Origin: Williamsia phyllosphaerae
GTDB lineage: Bacteria > Actinomycetota > Actinomycetes > Mycobacteriales > Mycobacteriaceae
Reading direction: 5' to 3'
Length of the DNA stretch: 64,000 nucleotides
Assembly (NCBI RefSeq): GCF_014635305.1
Contig: NZ_BMCS01000001.1
Span: 2,914,001-2,978,000 of the forward strand
The notes under the pieces are model-generated. The model had not been told where the DNA came from. It ran no database searches and saw only the letters and a list, made by a program, of their open reading frames with translations. The position numbers and the translations under genes were made by a program. This document shows, piece by piece, positions 45,416-64,000 of this stretch (the first letter of the stretch is position 1; each line of letters begins with the position of its first letter).

Positions 45416-46651
45416 CTACTTGACGTTGCTGATCGCAGCCTGCACGGCCTGCTTGACCGCAGCCTTCTGGGCGCGCTTCTGCGCACGCTTGGAGAGCTTC
45501 TGGCCCCGGGCCTCGGCAGTCGACGCCCAGTCCGCTGCACGGCTGCGGGCGGTGTCGGCGAGCTCGGGCGCGCGGTCCTTGGCGGTGTCGGCGAACTCGA
45601 GGCTCCGCTCACGGGCTTGCTCGAGGAACTCCGCACCACGCTTCTGCGCCTCGTCGGCGAAGACGGACCCGCGCTTGGAGGCCTTGCCGGCCAGCTTGGA
45701 TCCGCGATCGGCCGCGGTGTCGGCGTAGTCGGCGCCGCGGTCGCGGGCCGTCTCGGCGAGCTCGAGGCCACGCTCGCGTGCGGTGTCGGCGAGCTCCGAG
45801 CCCCGCTTGGCTGCGAGGTCGGCGATCTCCGACCCACGCTTGCGGGCCTTCTTGGCTGCCTTGTTGCCTTCCTTGCGGGCGACCTTGCGTGCCTTCTCGG
45901 CGCGCTTGCGAGCGACCTTGGCGGCCTTCTCGCCCAGCTCGGACCCGCGTTCGGCGGCGGCCTCGGCGTACGGGGTCGCCTTGTCCTTGGCGACCTCGGC
46001 CAGCTTCGAACCGCGCTCGACGGCGGCCTCGGCCAGCGGGGTGGCCCGTTCCTTGGCTGCCTCGAGGACGACCGGTCCGCGGTCCTTGGCGATCTCGGCG
46101 ACCTGGCTCGCACGGTCGGCCGCGGCCGAACGCAGGTGCTCGAAGGTGTCGCTGCTGCTGTCGCCGCCGAACGGCAGTGCCGCGCTGACGGCGTCCGAGG
46201 CGTGCTCGACCGCCTTGCGCGACCGCCACGCCACCGAGGGCTTGCCCTCGGTGTCGACCGCGGTGATGAGCAGGCCGCCGAGCAGGCTCAGGTTCTTGAG
46301 GAACTGGGTCTGGTGGTACTGCCGCTCCTGCGGATCGGTCTTGGTCCAGAAGTCATGCCCGGCAAGCGTTGTCGGGACAATCGAGCCGGCGAGACCCAGA
46401 GCGGCGAAGCGCGGGAACTTCCCGGTGGCGAGCAGGACGCCGCCACCGAGCTGGATCGCCCCGTTGATACGGACCAATGTGACGGTGTCGGACGGGATGG
46501 GTTCGACCACCTCGTCGGGAAGGACCTCTTGTGCCTTCTTGACGAACGGCTGCGCGGTTTCGGCAAGCTGCTCGGGGTTTCGCAAAGCATTGATGCCCGA
46601 TGCGACGAACACGCTCGCGAGCATCGGGCGGGCAATTCGGCGGATCAACAC
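45416..46651 (-). CDS. DoxX-family membrane protein with 18 eleven-residue helical repeats
   Basis: 411 aa. The DoxX domain fills about 1-135 with three to four membrane segments (LVRINGAIQLGGGVLLATG, FPRFAALGLAGSIVPTT, FLKNLSLLGGLLITA). A Ser/Gly linker at about 160-170 leads to eight 11-residue units (174-261), a 15-residue basic link (262-276) and ten more units (277-386), then a basic end. Typical units are ADTARERGLEL and ADTAADRGSKL. Such 11-mers form amphipathic helices like those of apolipoproteins, synucleins and LEA proteins. The GTG start follows GAGGAGG at 6-7 nt. Function is not known. Confidence 0.87.
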   Translation of the reverse strand: MLIRRIARPMLASVFVASGINALRNPEQLAETAQPFVKKAQEVLPDEVVEPIPSDTVTLVRINGAIQLGGGVLLATGKFPRFAALGLAGSIVPTTLAGHDFWTKTDPQERQYHQTQFLKNLSLLGGLLITAVDTEGKPSVAWRSRKAVEHASDAVSAALPFGGDSSSDTFEHLRSAAADRASQVAEIAKDRGPVVLEAAKERATPLAEAAVERGSKLAEVAKDKATPYAEAAAERGSELGEKAAKVARKRAEKARKVARKEGNKAAKKARKRGSEIADLAAKRGSELADTARERGLELAETARDRGADYADTAADRGSKLAGKASKRGSVFADEAQKRGAEFLEQARERSLEFADTAKDRAPELADTARSRAADWASTAEARGQKLSKRAQKRAQKAAVKQAVQAAISNVK

Positions 46652-46765
46652 TGATGGCCTCCTCGGGTCATTGACCCTGCCGTCGTCGGGGACGACGACG
46701 GTGTGTCACAGGGCCGCTCCGAGGTTACCGGCTGACCCCGGCGGGTGTGGACGGCGCGGCGGCGT

Positions 46766-47449
46766 TCACCAACCGCGTTCGCGCCATTGCCCCAGCTGGG
46801 GACGTTCGGTACCGATGGTCGTGTCCAGACCGTGACCGGGATAGACGATCGTGTCGTCGTCGAAGCGGTCGAACAGCTTGGTGCTGACGTCGTCGAGCAG
46901 GATCTCGAAGTCACCCGGCTGCCAGGTCTTGCCGACGCCGCCGGGGAAGAGGCTGTCGCCGGTGAACAGGTGGGTCCGCTCGCCGTCGGACATCGCCAGC
47001 GCGATCGACCCGGGGGTGTGGCCGACGAGATGGATCGCGGAGAACCGCAACGCACCGATCTCGATGGTGTCGCCGTCGTCGATCAGGCGGTCGGTGCCCA
47101 CCGGGATCTCCGGTGCGTCGATCCGGCCCGCGGCGGTCGGCACGCCCGTCGCCTCGCGCACCGCGGCCAGGGCCTGCCAGTGGTCGAAGTGCTGATGGGT
47201 CGTGAAGATCAGTCTCGGCGTCCCGGGGAGGGCCTCGACGAGACCCAGGATGTCGTCGGCGTCGTTGGCGGCGTCGATGAGGAGTTGGTCACCCGTCTCG
47301 GTGCAGGTCACCACGTAGACGTTGTTGTCCATCGGCCCCACCGACATCTTGGTGATCGTCGCTCCCGACACCGATCGGCGCTGCGCACCGTCGGTTTCGG
47401 ACAGGTCGCCGGTGTAGGTGTCGGTCACGGTGATCTCGGGTGCGCTCAT
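46766..47449 (-). CDS. Metallo-beta-lactamase-fold hydrolase (Rv1637c-like)
   Basis: 227 aa. The metal motif HxHxDH is THQHFDHW near 82-89; later ligands are the His in HLVGHTPGS near 143, the Asp in LFTGDSLF near 163 and the His in VYPGHG near 208. The glyoxalase II-like layout suggests a thioester hydrolase, but the substrate is unknown. ATG 47449 lies 7 nt after TAGCGT (47462-47457) with no ribosome site. It is divergent from uvrA, as in mycobacteria. Confidence 0.92.
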   Translation of the reverse strand: MSAPEITVTDTYTGDLSETDGAQRRSVSGATITKMSVGPMDNNVYVVTCTETGDQLLIDAANDADDILGLVEALPGTPRLIFTTHQHFDHWQALAAVREATGVPTAAGRIDAPEIPVGTDRLIDDGDTIEIGALRFSAIHLVGHTPGSIALAMSDGERTHLFTGDSLFPGGVGKTWQPGDFEILLDDVSTKLFDRFDDDTIVYPGHGLDTTIGTERPQLGQWRERGW

Positions 47450-47456
47450 GGGGCCA

Positions 47457-47462
47457 ACGCTA
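47457..47462 (-). promoter_or_regulatory. -10 box of metallo-hydrolase gene, leaderless geometry
   Basis: TAGCGT on the minus strand (47462-47457), 7 nt before the ATG at 47449; fits TANNNT, with no ribosome site. Confidence 0.5.
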
Positions 47463-47682
47463 CCGGCCGGCCGGTGCCCGTCGACCGGCTCGGAATCAGA
47501 GTGTCGGTGGGCGGACTTACGATGGAGGCAGCCCGCGGTGCGCTGTCGAGTCCGTCCGCTGCCGAGTCCGTCGCAGTGACCGGGCCCGACACCACCCACC
47601 CGTCGCGAGCGCCGTCGCCGGCGAGTACACCGACACCAACCGTCAACCATCGCGTCGTCGCCGACGCGGAGTGAGGACAACT

Positions 47683-50661
<2,979 letters not shown>

Positions 50662-50668
50662 ACCCGGG

Positions 50669-51034
50669 TCAGTGCACCGGCCCGGTGAGTTTCTCGCCCG
50701 GACCGGCGCCGGGTGCGTCCGGGATGCTGCTGGCCTCGCGGAACGCGAGTTGCAGGCTCTTGAGGCCGTCGCGTATCGGCGCGGCGTGCAGGCCCAGATC
50801 GGGCAGTGCCGCCGTCACCAACCCGGCGAGCGCGGTGATCAGACTGCGCGCCTCGTCGAGGTCGACGTCGGCGCCGTCCTCGGCCAGGCCCAACTTCTCG
50901 GCGGCCGAGCTCATGAGCATCACGATGGACTTGGTGATGACCTCGACGGCGGGGACATCGGCGAGATCGCGAATCGGCAGGTCGGCGTTTTCCGCGTCGA
51001 CGTCCGGATCTGCGGAATGTGGATTTTCCGTCAT
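50669..51034 (-). CDS. DUF1844-family protein
   Basis: 121 aa, acidic N-terminus then the conserved DUF1844 helix pair (IVMLMSSAAEKLGLAEDG, DLDEARSLITALAGLV). It matches the small gene found beside infC in mycobacteria and relatives. No function is known. It is convergent with uvrA (7-nt gap), and its start lies back to back with the infC promoter. Confidence 0.9.
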   Translation of the reverse strand: MTENPHSADPDVDAENADLPIRDLADVPAVEVITKSIVMLMSSAAEKLGLAEDGADVDLDEARSLITALAGLVTAALPDLGLHAAPIRDGLKSLQLAFREASSIPDAPGAGPGEKLTGPVH

Positions 51035-51046
51035 GACTGTTAGACT
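51018..51046 (+). promoter_or_regulatory. Likely promoter of the infC-rpmI-rplT operon
   Basis: TAGACT (51041-51046) with TGTGGA (51018-51023) at 17 nt. It would give a leader of about 350 nt and lies partly inside the start of the divergent DUF1844 gene. Confidence 0.45.
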
Positions 51047-51403
51047 TCCATGTCAGACCGCCCCGGTGAGAGCTGGGGTTTGCAAGTGGAGTTCCGCTCC
51101 CACCGCTCGACACCCGGCCTCGCCGGGAAGTTGTGTGGTCCGGTCGCTCGATCGAGATCCCTCTGCCGAGGAATACCGGTCGGGTGCCTCCCGTTGGAGG
51201 TGGCATGCACGCAGGCGTTGCGCCTGTCGCGTGTCGACCGGTCAGTAGCGGGCCCCGTCGATGTTCTCATCGCGAGGGCCCTTTCTGCTGACCAGGGTGT
51301 TTCCTCCGCGTGCATCGGTCATCGTCGGTTCCTCACGGGACCGTGCGAGGCGCGAACCCGTGGCGCGAGCCGCGGCACCCATTGGCATTAACGAGGAGGC
51401 CCC
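51047..51403 (+). promoter_or_regulatory. infC leader region with terminator-like hairpin
   Basis: A gene-free stretch of more than 350 nt before infC. At 51250-51281, GGGCCC pairs with GGGCCC and CGATG with CATCG around a TTCT loop, and TTT follows at 51282-51284: a stem with terminator form. Several smaller inverted repeats lie upstream. Regulation of IF3/L35/L20 by attenuation or autogenous control is known in other bacteria; here it is an inference from the fold. I see no credible protein gene in it. Confidence 0.55.
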
Positions 51404-51994
51404 ATCAGCACAGAGACCCGCATCAACGAGCGCATCCGCGTCCCCGAGGTCCGACTCGTCGGTCCGAATTCGGAGCAGGTGGGCATCGTGCGTGTTGAAG
51501 ACGCTTTGCGATTGGCCATCGAGGCCGATCTTGACCTGGTGGAAGTGGCGCCCAACGCCCGTCCGCCGGTGTGCAAGATCATGGATTACGGCAAGTTCAA
51601 GTACGAGGCGGCCCAGAAGCTGCGTGAGTCTCGTCGTAACCAGCAGATGACGGTCATCAAGGAGCAGAAGCTCCGGCCGAAGATCGACGACCACGACTAC
51701 GAGACCAAGAAGGGCCATGTGATCCGCTTCCTGGAAGCCGGATCCAAGGTCAAGGTGACCATCATGTTCCGCGGACGCGAGCAGTCGCGACCCGAACTCG
51801 GTTACCGCCTGCTGCAGCGCCTCGGCGCAGACGTGGGTGAATTCGGTTTCGTCGAGACATCGGCCAAGCAGGACGGCCGCAACATGACGATGGTCCTGGC
51901 CCCGCACAAGGGCGCCAAGACCCGGGCGAAGGTGGCCGAGGCACGGCAGCCGGGGACGTCGGCACCCGCCGCGGACTCCGCACCGGCCGAGTAG
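51404..51994 (+). CDS. infC: Translation initiation factor IF-3, ATC start codon
   Basis: 196 aa. The reading frame and family homology begin at ATC 51404 ([19 protein letters not shown]), 4 nt after GAGGAGG; the first ATG/GTG (51479) would delete 25 conserved residues. IF-3 genes classically use rare starts (AUU, AUC, AUA), which lets IF-3 limit its own synthesis. The N-domain is at about 1-80 ([18 protein letters not shown]) and the C-domain at about 90-175. An Ala/Pro-rich tail ends it. First gene of infC-rpmI-rplT. Confidence 0.95.
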   Translation: MSTETRINERIRVPEVRLVGPNSEQVGIVRVEDALRLAIEADLDLVEVAPNARPPVCKIMDYGKFKYEAAQKLRESRRNQQMTVIKEQKLRPKIDDHDYETKKGHVIRFLEAGSKVKVTIMFRGREQSRPELGYRLLQRLGADVGEFGFVETSAKQDGRNMTMVLAPHKGAKTRAKVAEARQPGTSAPAADSAPAE

Positions 51995-52099
51995 TCATCG
52001 CTCGTCGGTGACCCGGGGATTCCCGGTCGCCACCAGCACATGCGTGCGCACGTCGAAGGGCATGCGCGCGGCAGCATCGAGCACAGAGGAAGTACAGAC

Positions 52100-52294
52100 A
52101 TGCCGAAGGCAAAGACGCACAAGGGAACCGCGAAGCGATTCAAGGTGACCGGCAGCGGCAAGATCGTCCGTCAGAAGGCGAACCGTCGCCACCTGATGGA
52201 GCACAAGCCCACCAAGCGCACCCGTCGTCTCGACGGAACCGCCGTGGTCGCCGACGTCGATGCCCCGCGCATCAAGCGGCTCCTGAACATCTGA
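52100..52294 (+). CDS. rpmI: 50S ribosomal protein L35
   Basis: 64 aa, basic, [18 protein letters not shown] start and [14 protein letters not shown] core, as in all L35. The ATG follows GAGGA at 9 nt. Lies 105 nt after infC and 69 nt before rplT in the usual order. Confidence 0.97.
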   Translation: MPKAKTHKGTAKRFKVTGSGKIVRQKANRRHLMEHKPTKRTRRLDGTAVVADVDAPRIKRLLNI

Positions 52295-52363
52295 GCCAGC
52301 GCTCACCCAATCGTTCCACCTGATCGCCTGAGCGCGGTCTCGACATAGTTAGAGGTAATCCAC

Positions 52364-52744
52364 GTGGCACGCGTGAAACGGGCAGTGAACGCCCAAAAGA
52401 AGCGTCGTTCGGTCCTGGAGGCATCCAAGGGCTACCGCGGGCAGCGCTCGCGGCTCTACCGCAAGGCCAAGGAGCAGCAGCTCCACTCGCTGAACTACGC
52501 GTACCGCGATCGCCGCGCCCGCAAGGGTGAGTTCCGCAAGCTCTGGATCTCGCGTATCAACGCCGCGGCCCGGGCGAACGACATCACATACAACCGCTTC
52601 ATCCAGGGTCTGAAGATCGCCGAGCTCGAGGTCGATCGCAAGATCCTCGCCGAGATCGCCGTCAGCGATCCCGAGGCCTTCGCCGGCCTGGTCGCGATCG
52701 CGAAGAAGTCGTTGCCCGACGACGTCAACGCGCCCGCAGCCTGA
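52364..52744 (+). CDS. rplT: 50S ribosomal protein L20
   Basis: 126 aa, [21 protein letters not shown] start, basic N-terminal arm then globular domain ([20 protein letters not shown]). The GTG start lies behind AGAGG. The 69-nt gap after rpmI can form a 7-bp stem (52299-52305 with 52329-52335), a place where L20 self-control is possible but unproven. L20 helps build the early 50S subunit. Confidence 0.97.
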   Translation: MARVKRAVNAQKKRRSVLEASKGYRGQRSRLYRKAKEQQLHSLNYAYRDRRARKGEFRKLWISRINAAARANDITYNRFIQGLKIAELEVDRKILAEIAVSDPEAFAGLVAIAKKSLPDDVNAPAA

Positions 52745-52776
52745 TCGACGCTCGATCTGCACACAGACGACCCGCT

Positions 52777-54734
<1,958 letters not shown>

Positions 54735-54783
54735 CGTCGTTCCCCGTCTCCGGTCCTTCGATCTCGAAAGTAGTTGAGCCACA

Positions 54784-57285
54784 GTGCGCGTTCCCCAGTC
54801 CTGGTTGACCGAATCCCTGAAGCGCGGGGCGGCGGACTTCGCCGCCACGACCGCCGAGATCGATGCCGGCTTCGTGCGGGTCGGGTTCGAGATCGAGGAC
54901 GTCGAGGATTTCCCGACCATCACCGGTCCGCTGGTCGTCGGTCGGGTCGCCGAGATCACCGAGCTCACCGAGTTCAAGAAGCCCATCCGGTTCTGTCAGG
55001 TCGATGTCGGTGAGGATGCACCGCGCGGGATCGTCTGCGGCGCACGCAACTTCGCAGAGGGCGATCTGATCGTCGCTGCTCTTCCCGGCAGCGTCCTGCC
55101 GGGCGACTTCGCGATCGCGTCCCGGAAGACCTACGGACACACCTCCGACGGGATGATCTGCTCGGTCTCCGAACTGGGCATCGGCACCGACCACTCCGGG
55201 ATCCTGGTGTTGGCTCCGGGCACCGCGGCGCCCGGTACCGACGCACTCGACGCCCTCGGACTGTCTGACAGCGCCATCGACGTGAACGTGACACCCGACC
55301 GCGGGTACGCCTTCTCCGTGCGCGGACTGGCCCGTGAGCTCGCGGCAAGCTTCGAACTGCCCTACGTCGATCCCGCGGGACCGGAGGCCCGGGCGGCCAC
55401 CACCCGCGCGGCGTCGGACGACGCGTGGCCGGTACGTGTCGATCCCGCGTCCGGCGCCACGCGGTACTGCGCGCAGGTCGTCCGCGGGGTGGACCCGACG
55501 GCGGTGTCGCCGTGGTGGATCCAGAAGCGTCTGCTGGTCGCAGGCGTACGGCCGATCTCCGCGGCCGTCGACGTGACCAACTACGTGATGCTCGAACTCG
55601 GGCAGCCGTTGCATGCGTTCGATCGCGCCCGGGTGACCGGCACGATCGTGGTCCGCCGCGCGAACGCGGGGGAGAAGTTGACGACCCTCGACGGGGTGGA
55701 GCGTGCCCTCGACCCGGACGACGTCGTCGTCGCCGACGACGGCGGTCCGATCGCCTTGGCCGGTGTGATGGGCGGTGCGGAGAGCGAGATCTCCTCGGCG
55801 ACGGTCGACATCATCCTGGAGGCGGCGAACTTCGACCCTGTGTCGGCGTTCCGGACCGGTCGACGCCACCGGTTGTCGAGCGAGGCGGGCAAACGCTTCG
55901 AGCGGACGGTCGACCCGGAGATCACCGCGCTCGCGCTGGCGCGGGCCGCCGACCTGATCACCGAGATCGCCGGGGGAGCGGCCGATCCCGGCTTCACCGA
56001 CACCGCGCTGCCGGTTGCGCCGGTGACGGTGACGATTGCTCCCGACCTCCCGGATCGAGTCGCGGGCGTCACCTATGCGCCCGGGACCACCGTGCGCCGT
56101 CTCGAGCAGGTCGGCGCCACGGTGAGCGAGGGCGCCGACGGTGTCCTGTCGGTCGTCCCGCCGTCGTGGCGGTCGGATCTGCGGCAGTCGGCCGACCTGG
56201 TCGAGGAGGTGTTGCGACTCGAGGGCCTGGAGAACATCCCCGCGATCCCGCCGAACGCCCCCGCGGGCACCGGGCTCACGCGAGAGCAGATCCGCCGTCG
56301 CAGTGTCGGGCGCGCCCTGGCGATGTCGGGGTTCGTCGAGGTGTTGCCGTTCCCGTTCATGCCCGCCGACGTGCTCGACCTGTGGGACATCCCGGCCGAC
56401 GACCCGCGTCGCGCGACGGTGCGGGTGCTCAACCCGCTGGAGTCCACGCGTGGTGAGCTCAACACGACGTTGCTCCCCGGACTCGTCGAGATGACGGTCC
56501 GCAACATCACGCGCGGACAGCGCGACGTGGCGCTCTACACGATCGGGCAGGTCGTGATCGCCGACGACACCGTGCACCCGGTCGCCACCGTCGACGTCAC
56601 CCGCCGGCCGTCCCCGGACGAGATCGCCGATCTCATGGGGTCACTGCCGCGCCAGCCGTTGCGGGCCGCGGTCGTGCTCGCCGGTGCCCGTGAGCCCGCC
56701 GGTCCCTGGGGACCGGGCCGTCCGGTCGACGCGTCGGACGCATTCGACGCCGCCCGCGTGATCGGCCGTGCCTCGGGGGTCGAGCTGAGCATGGTTGCCG
56801 CCGAACAGGTTCCGTGGCATCCCGGTCGTTGTGCGCGGGTCGTCGCCGACGACGGTGCGGGTGGGACGATCGACGTCGGGTGGGCGGGCGAACTGCACCC
56901 CGCGCTCATCGACAAGGCCGGACTGCCGCCGCGCACCTGCGCGGTGGAACTCGACCTCGACCTGCTGCCGATCTCGTCGGCGCTGCCCGCGCCCCAGCTG
57001 TCGCTGTTCCCGGCGGTGCTGCAGGACGTCGCTGTCGTCGTCGACCGGGCGGTGCCCGCCGCGGACGTGCAGCGGGCGCTGACCGACGGTGCGGGTGCGT
57101 TGCTAGAGGACATCCGGCTCTACGACGTGTTCACCGGCCCCCAACTCGGTGACGAGGTGAAGTCCCTGACGTTCGCGCTGCGGTTCCGGGCCACCGATCG
57201 CACGCTCACCGAGGACGACGCGTCGCAGGCCCGGCTCGCGGCGGTCGACCGCGCCGCCTCCGAGCTCGGCGCACGCCTGCGCTGA
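54784..57285 (+). CDS. pheT: Phenylalanine-tRNA ligase beta subunit
   Basis: 833 aa, full length. Domains in order: N-terminal B1 with OB-fold tRNA-binding part (about 45-150; PIRFCQVDVGEDAPRGIVCG), B3/B4 editing domain (about 210-390), B5 DNA-binding-like fold (about 415-485), core catalytic-like domain, and C-terminal ferredoxin-like anticodon-binding domain (about 740-833; FPAVLQDVAVVVDRAV). GTG 54784 starts VRVPQSWLTESL, matching the family. Operon with pheS. Confidence 0.96.
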   Translation: MRVPQSWLTESLKRGAADFAATTAEIDAGFVRVGFEIEDVEDFPTITGPLVVGRVAEITELTEFKKPIRFCQVDVGEDAPRGIVCGARNFAEGDLIVAALPGSVLPGDFAIASRKTYGHTSDGMICSVSELGIGTDHSGILVLAPGTAAPGTDALDALGLSDSAIDVNVTPDRGYAFSVRGLARELAASFELPYVDPAGPEARAATTRAASDDAWPVRVDPASGATRYCAQVVRGVDPTAVSPWWIQKRLLVAGVRPISAAVDVTNYVMLELGQPLHAFDRARVTGTIVVRRANAGEKLTTLDGVERALDPDDVVVADDGGPIALAGVMGGAESEISSATVDIILEAANFDPVSAFRTGRRHRLSSEAGKRFERTVDPEITALALARAADLITEIAGGAADPGFTDTALPVAPVTVTIAPDLPDRVAGVTYAPGTTVRRLEQVGATVSEGADGVLSVVPPSWRSDLRQSADLVEEVLRLEGLENIPAIPPNAPAGTGLTREQIRRRSVGRALAMSGFVEVLPFPFMPADVLDLWDIPADDPRRATVRVLNPLESTRGELNTTLLPGLVEMTVRNITRGQRDVALYTIGQVVIADDTVHPVATVDVTRRPSPDEIADLMGSLPRQPLRAAVVLAGAREPAGPWGPGRPVDASDAFDAARVIGRASGVELSMVAAEQVPWHPGRCARVVADDGAGGTIDVGWAGELHPALIDKAGLPPRTCAVELDLDLLPISSALPAPQLSLFPAVLQDVAVVVDRAVPAADVQRALTDGAGALLEDIRLYDVFTGPQLGDEVKSLTFALRFRATDRTLTEDDASQARLAAVDRAASELGARLR

Positions 57286-63184
<5,899 letters not shown>

Positions 63185-63202
63185 CCGACGGAACAGATAC
63201 AC

Positions 63203-63221
63203 CCGGTCGACACACGACCGG
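63203..63221 (+). terminator. Hairpin between argR and argG
   Basis: CCGGTCG (63203-63209) pairs with CGACCGG (63215-63221) around a 5-nt loop, 19 nt past the argR stop. No T-run follows. It may lower read-through into argG or stabilise the upstream mRNA. Confidence 0.4.
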
Positions 63222-63265
63222 CCGAGAAATTTCACTGTCAACGACAAGCAGGGAGCTCGTAACTC

Positions 63266-64000
63266 ATGGCTGAACGCGTGATACTCGCGTACTCCGGCGG
63301 ACTGGACACCTCGGTGGCCATCAGCTGGATCGGTGCCGAGACCGGCAAGGAGGTCGTCGCCGTCGCGATCGACCTCGGCCAGGGCGGCGAGGACATGGAG
63401 GTCATCCGACAGCGCGCGCTGGACTGCGGCGCAGTGGAGGCCGTGGTCGTCGATGCCCGCGACGAGTTCGCCGACGAGTACTGCCTCCCGACCGTGCAGG
63501 CCAACGCCCTGTACATGGATCGCTACCCGCTGGTGTCGGCGATCAGTCGGCCGCTCATCGTCAAGCACCTCGTCGAGAACGCGCGGTCGCACGGCGGCAC
63601 CGTCGTGGCGCACGGCTGCACCGGCAAGGGCAACGACCAGGTCCGGTTCGAGGTCGGGTTCAACACGCTGGCCCCCGAACTCGACGTCCTCGCCCCGGTT
63701 CGCGACTACGCGTGGACCCGCGAGAAGGCCATCGCGTTCGCCGAGCAGAACGACATCCCGATCAACGTCTCGAAGAAGTCGCCGTTCTCGATCGACCAGA
63801 ACGTCTGGGGCCGCGCGGTGGAGACCGGTTTCCTCGAGGACCTGTGGAACGCCCCGACCAAGGACGTCTACGACTACACCGAGGATCCGACGGTCAACTT
63901 CAACGCCCCCGACGAACTGATCATCACGTTCGACAAGGGCCGCCCGATCGCCATCGACGGACGCCCGGTGTCGGTGCTCGAGGCCATCCAGGAACTGAAC
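63266..64000 (+). CDS. argG: Argininosuccinate synthase, 3' end outside window
   Basis: 245 codons visible of about 400. Makes argininosuccinate from citrulline and aspartate with ATP. The PP-loop AYSGGLDTS is at 8-16; [12 protein letters not shown] near 116 and [14 protein letters not shown] near 168 are conserved. The ATG lies 10 nt after GGAG. An 81-nt gap after argR holds a hairpin; co-transcription with the upstream operon is possible. The frame is open to the last base. Confidence 0.97.
   Translation, partial: MAERVILAYSGGLDTSVAISWIGAETGKEVVAVAIDLGQGGEDMEVIRQRALDCGAVEAVVVDARDEFADEYCLPTVQANALYMDRYPLVSAISRPLIVKHLVENARSHGGTVVAHGCTGKGNDQVRFEVGFNTLAPELDVLAPVRDYAWTREKAIAFAEQNDIPINVSKKSPFSIDQNVWGRAVETGFLEDLWNAPTKDVYDYTEDPTVNFNAPDELIITFDKGRPIAIDGRPVSVLEAIQELN

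Noticed and set aside
43382..46654. A 1090-codon open frame on the plus strand
   Set aside because: Antisense to the HelD-like and DoxX-repeat genes; its apparent repeats are the mirror of the 11-residue repeats on the other strand.
51050..51391. A possible small protein in the infC leader
   Set aside because: No ribosome site, no family features, and its start would lie within or before the likely transcription start.

Overview
The window is a gap-tight, high-GC chromosomal segment of a mycolic-acid-type actinobacterium, most like Gordonia or a close relative in Mycobacteriales. Supporting signs are the G/C-ending codons, many GTG starts, ATGA/GTGA-coupled operons, -10 boxes of the TANNNT type placed 6-7 nt before start codons (leaderless mRNAs), a CoaE with a GrpB-like tail, an orphan Mce protein, and a gene order that follows the Mycobacterium tuberculosis Rv1617-Rv1658 backbone: pyk, tesB, pdtaR, polA, rpsA, coaE, DUF402, uvrB, usp, metallo-hydrolase, uvrA, infC-rpmI-rplT, tsnR, pheST, argCJBDFRG. 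No insertion sequence, phage gene or CRISPR array was seen.

Layout. 1-7452: gltBD (5' end of gltB outside the window), pyk, tesB. 7463-14222: a six-gene minus-strand operon (HAD-like, mysA, mysB, mysC, mysD, TauD-like) with a divergent TetR regulator. This is a mycosporine-like amino acid (UV sunscreen) locus. 14274-22472: zwf, a tRNA with a CAA anticodon, pdtaR, and a branched-chain-amide/amino-acid ABC transporter (binding protein on +, livHMGF convergent on -). 22648-31000: polA, 2'-5' RNA ligase-like gene, methyltransferase, rpsA, orphan mce gene, coaE. 31108-39498: an eight-gene, translationally coupled plus-strand operon (PLP decarboxylase, GNAT, fatty-acid desaturase, ACP, cyclopropane-synthase-like methyltransferase, P450, fatty acyl-AMP ligase, P450). 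This is the most novel-looking part: a dedicated lipid or lipoamide pathway with no PKS or NRPS. 39509-50661: DUF402, uvrB, usp, HelD-like ATPase, DoxX-repeat protein, metallo-hydrolase, uvrA. 50669-57285: DUF1844, infC-rpmI-rplT, rRNA methyltransferase, pheST. 57352-64000: argCJBDFR and the start of argG.

How the parts work together. The core genes are housekeeping: ammonia assimilation, glycolysis, DNA repair, translation and arginine synthesis. Two accessory islands sit in this conserved backbone. In the first, MysA would use sedoheptulose 7-phosphate, and zwf (entry to the pentose phosphate pathway) lies just beyond the regulator. A 31-bp inverted repeat at 13547-13577 overlaps a likely -10 of the mys operon and is the best operator candidate. 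In the second, the acyl-AMP ligase would load a fatty acid on the ACP, the desaturase and methyltransferase would alter the chain, the decarboxylase would make an amine, and the GNAT enzyme and P450s would join and decorate the product. The chemistry is inferred. The second island starts exactly where coaE loses the end of its usual C-terminal domain.
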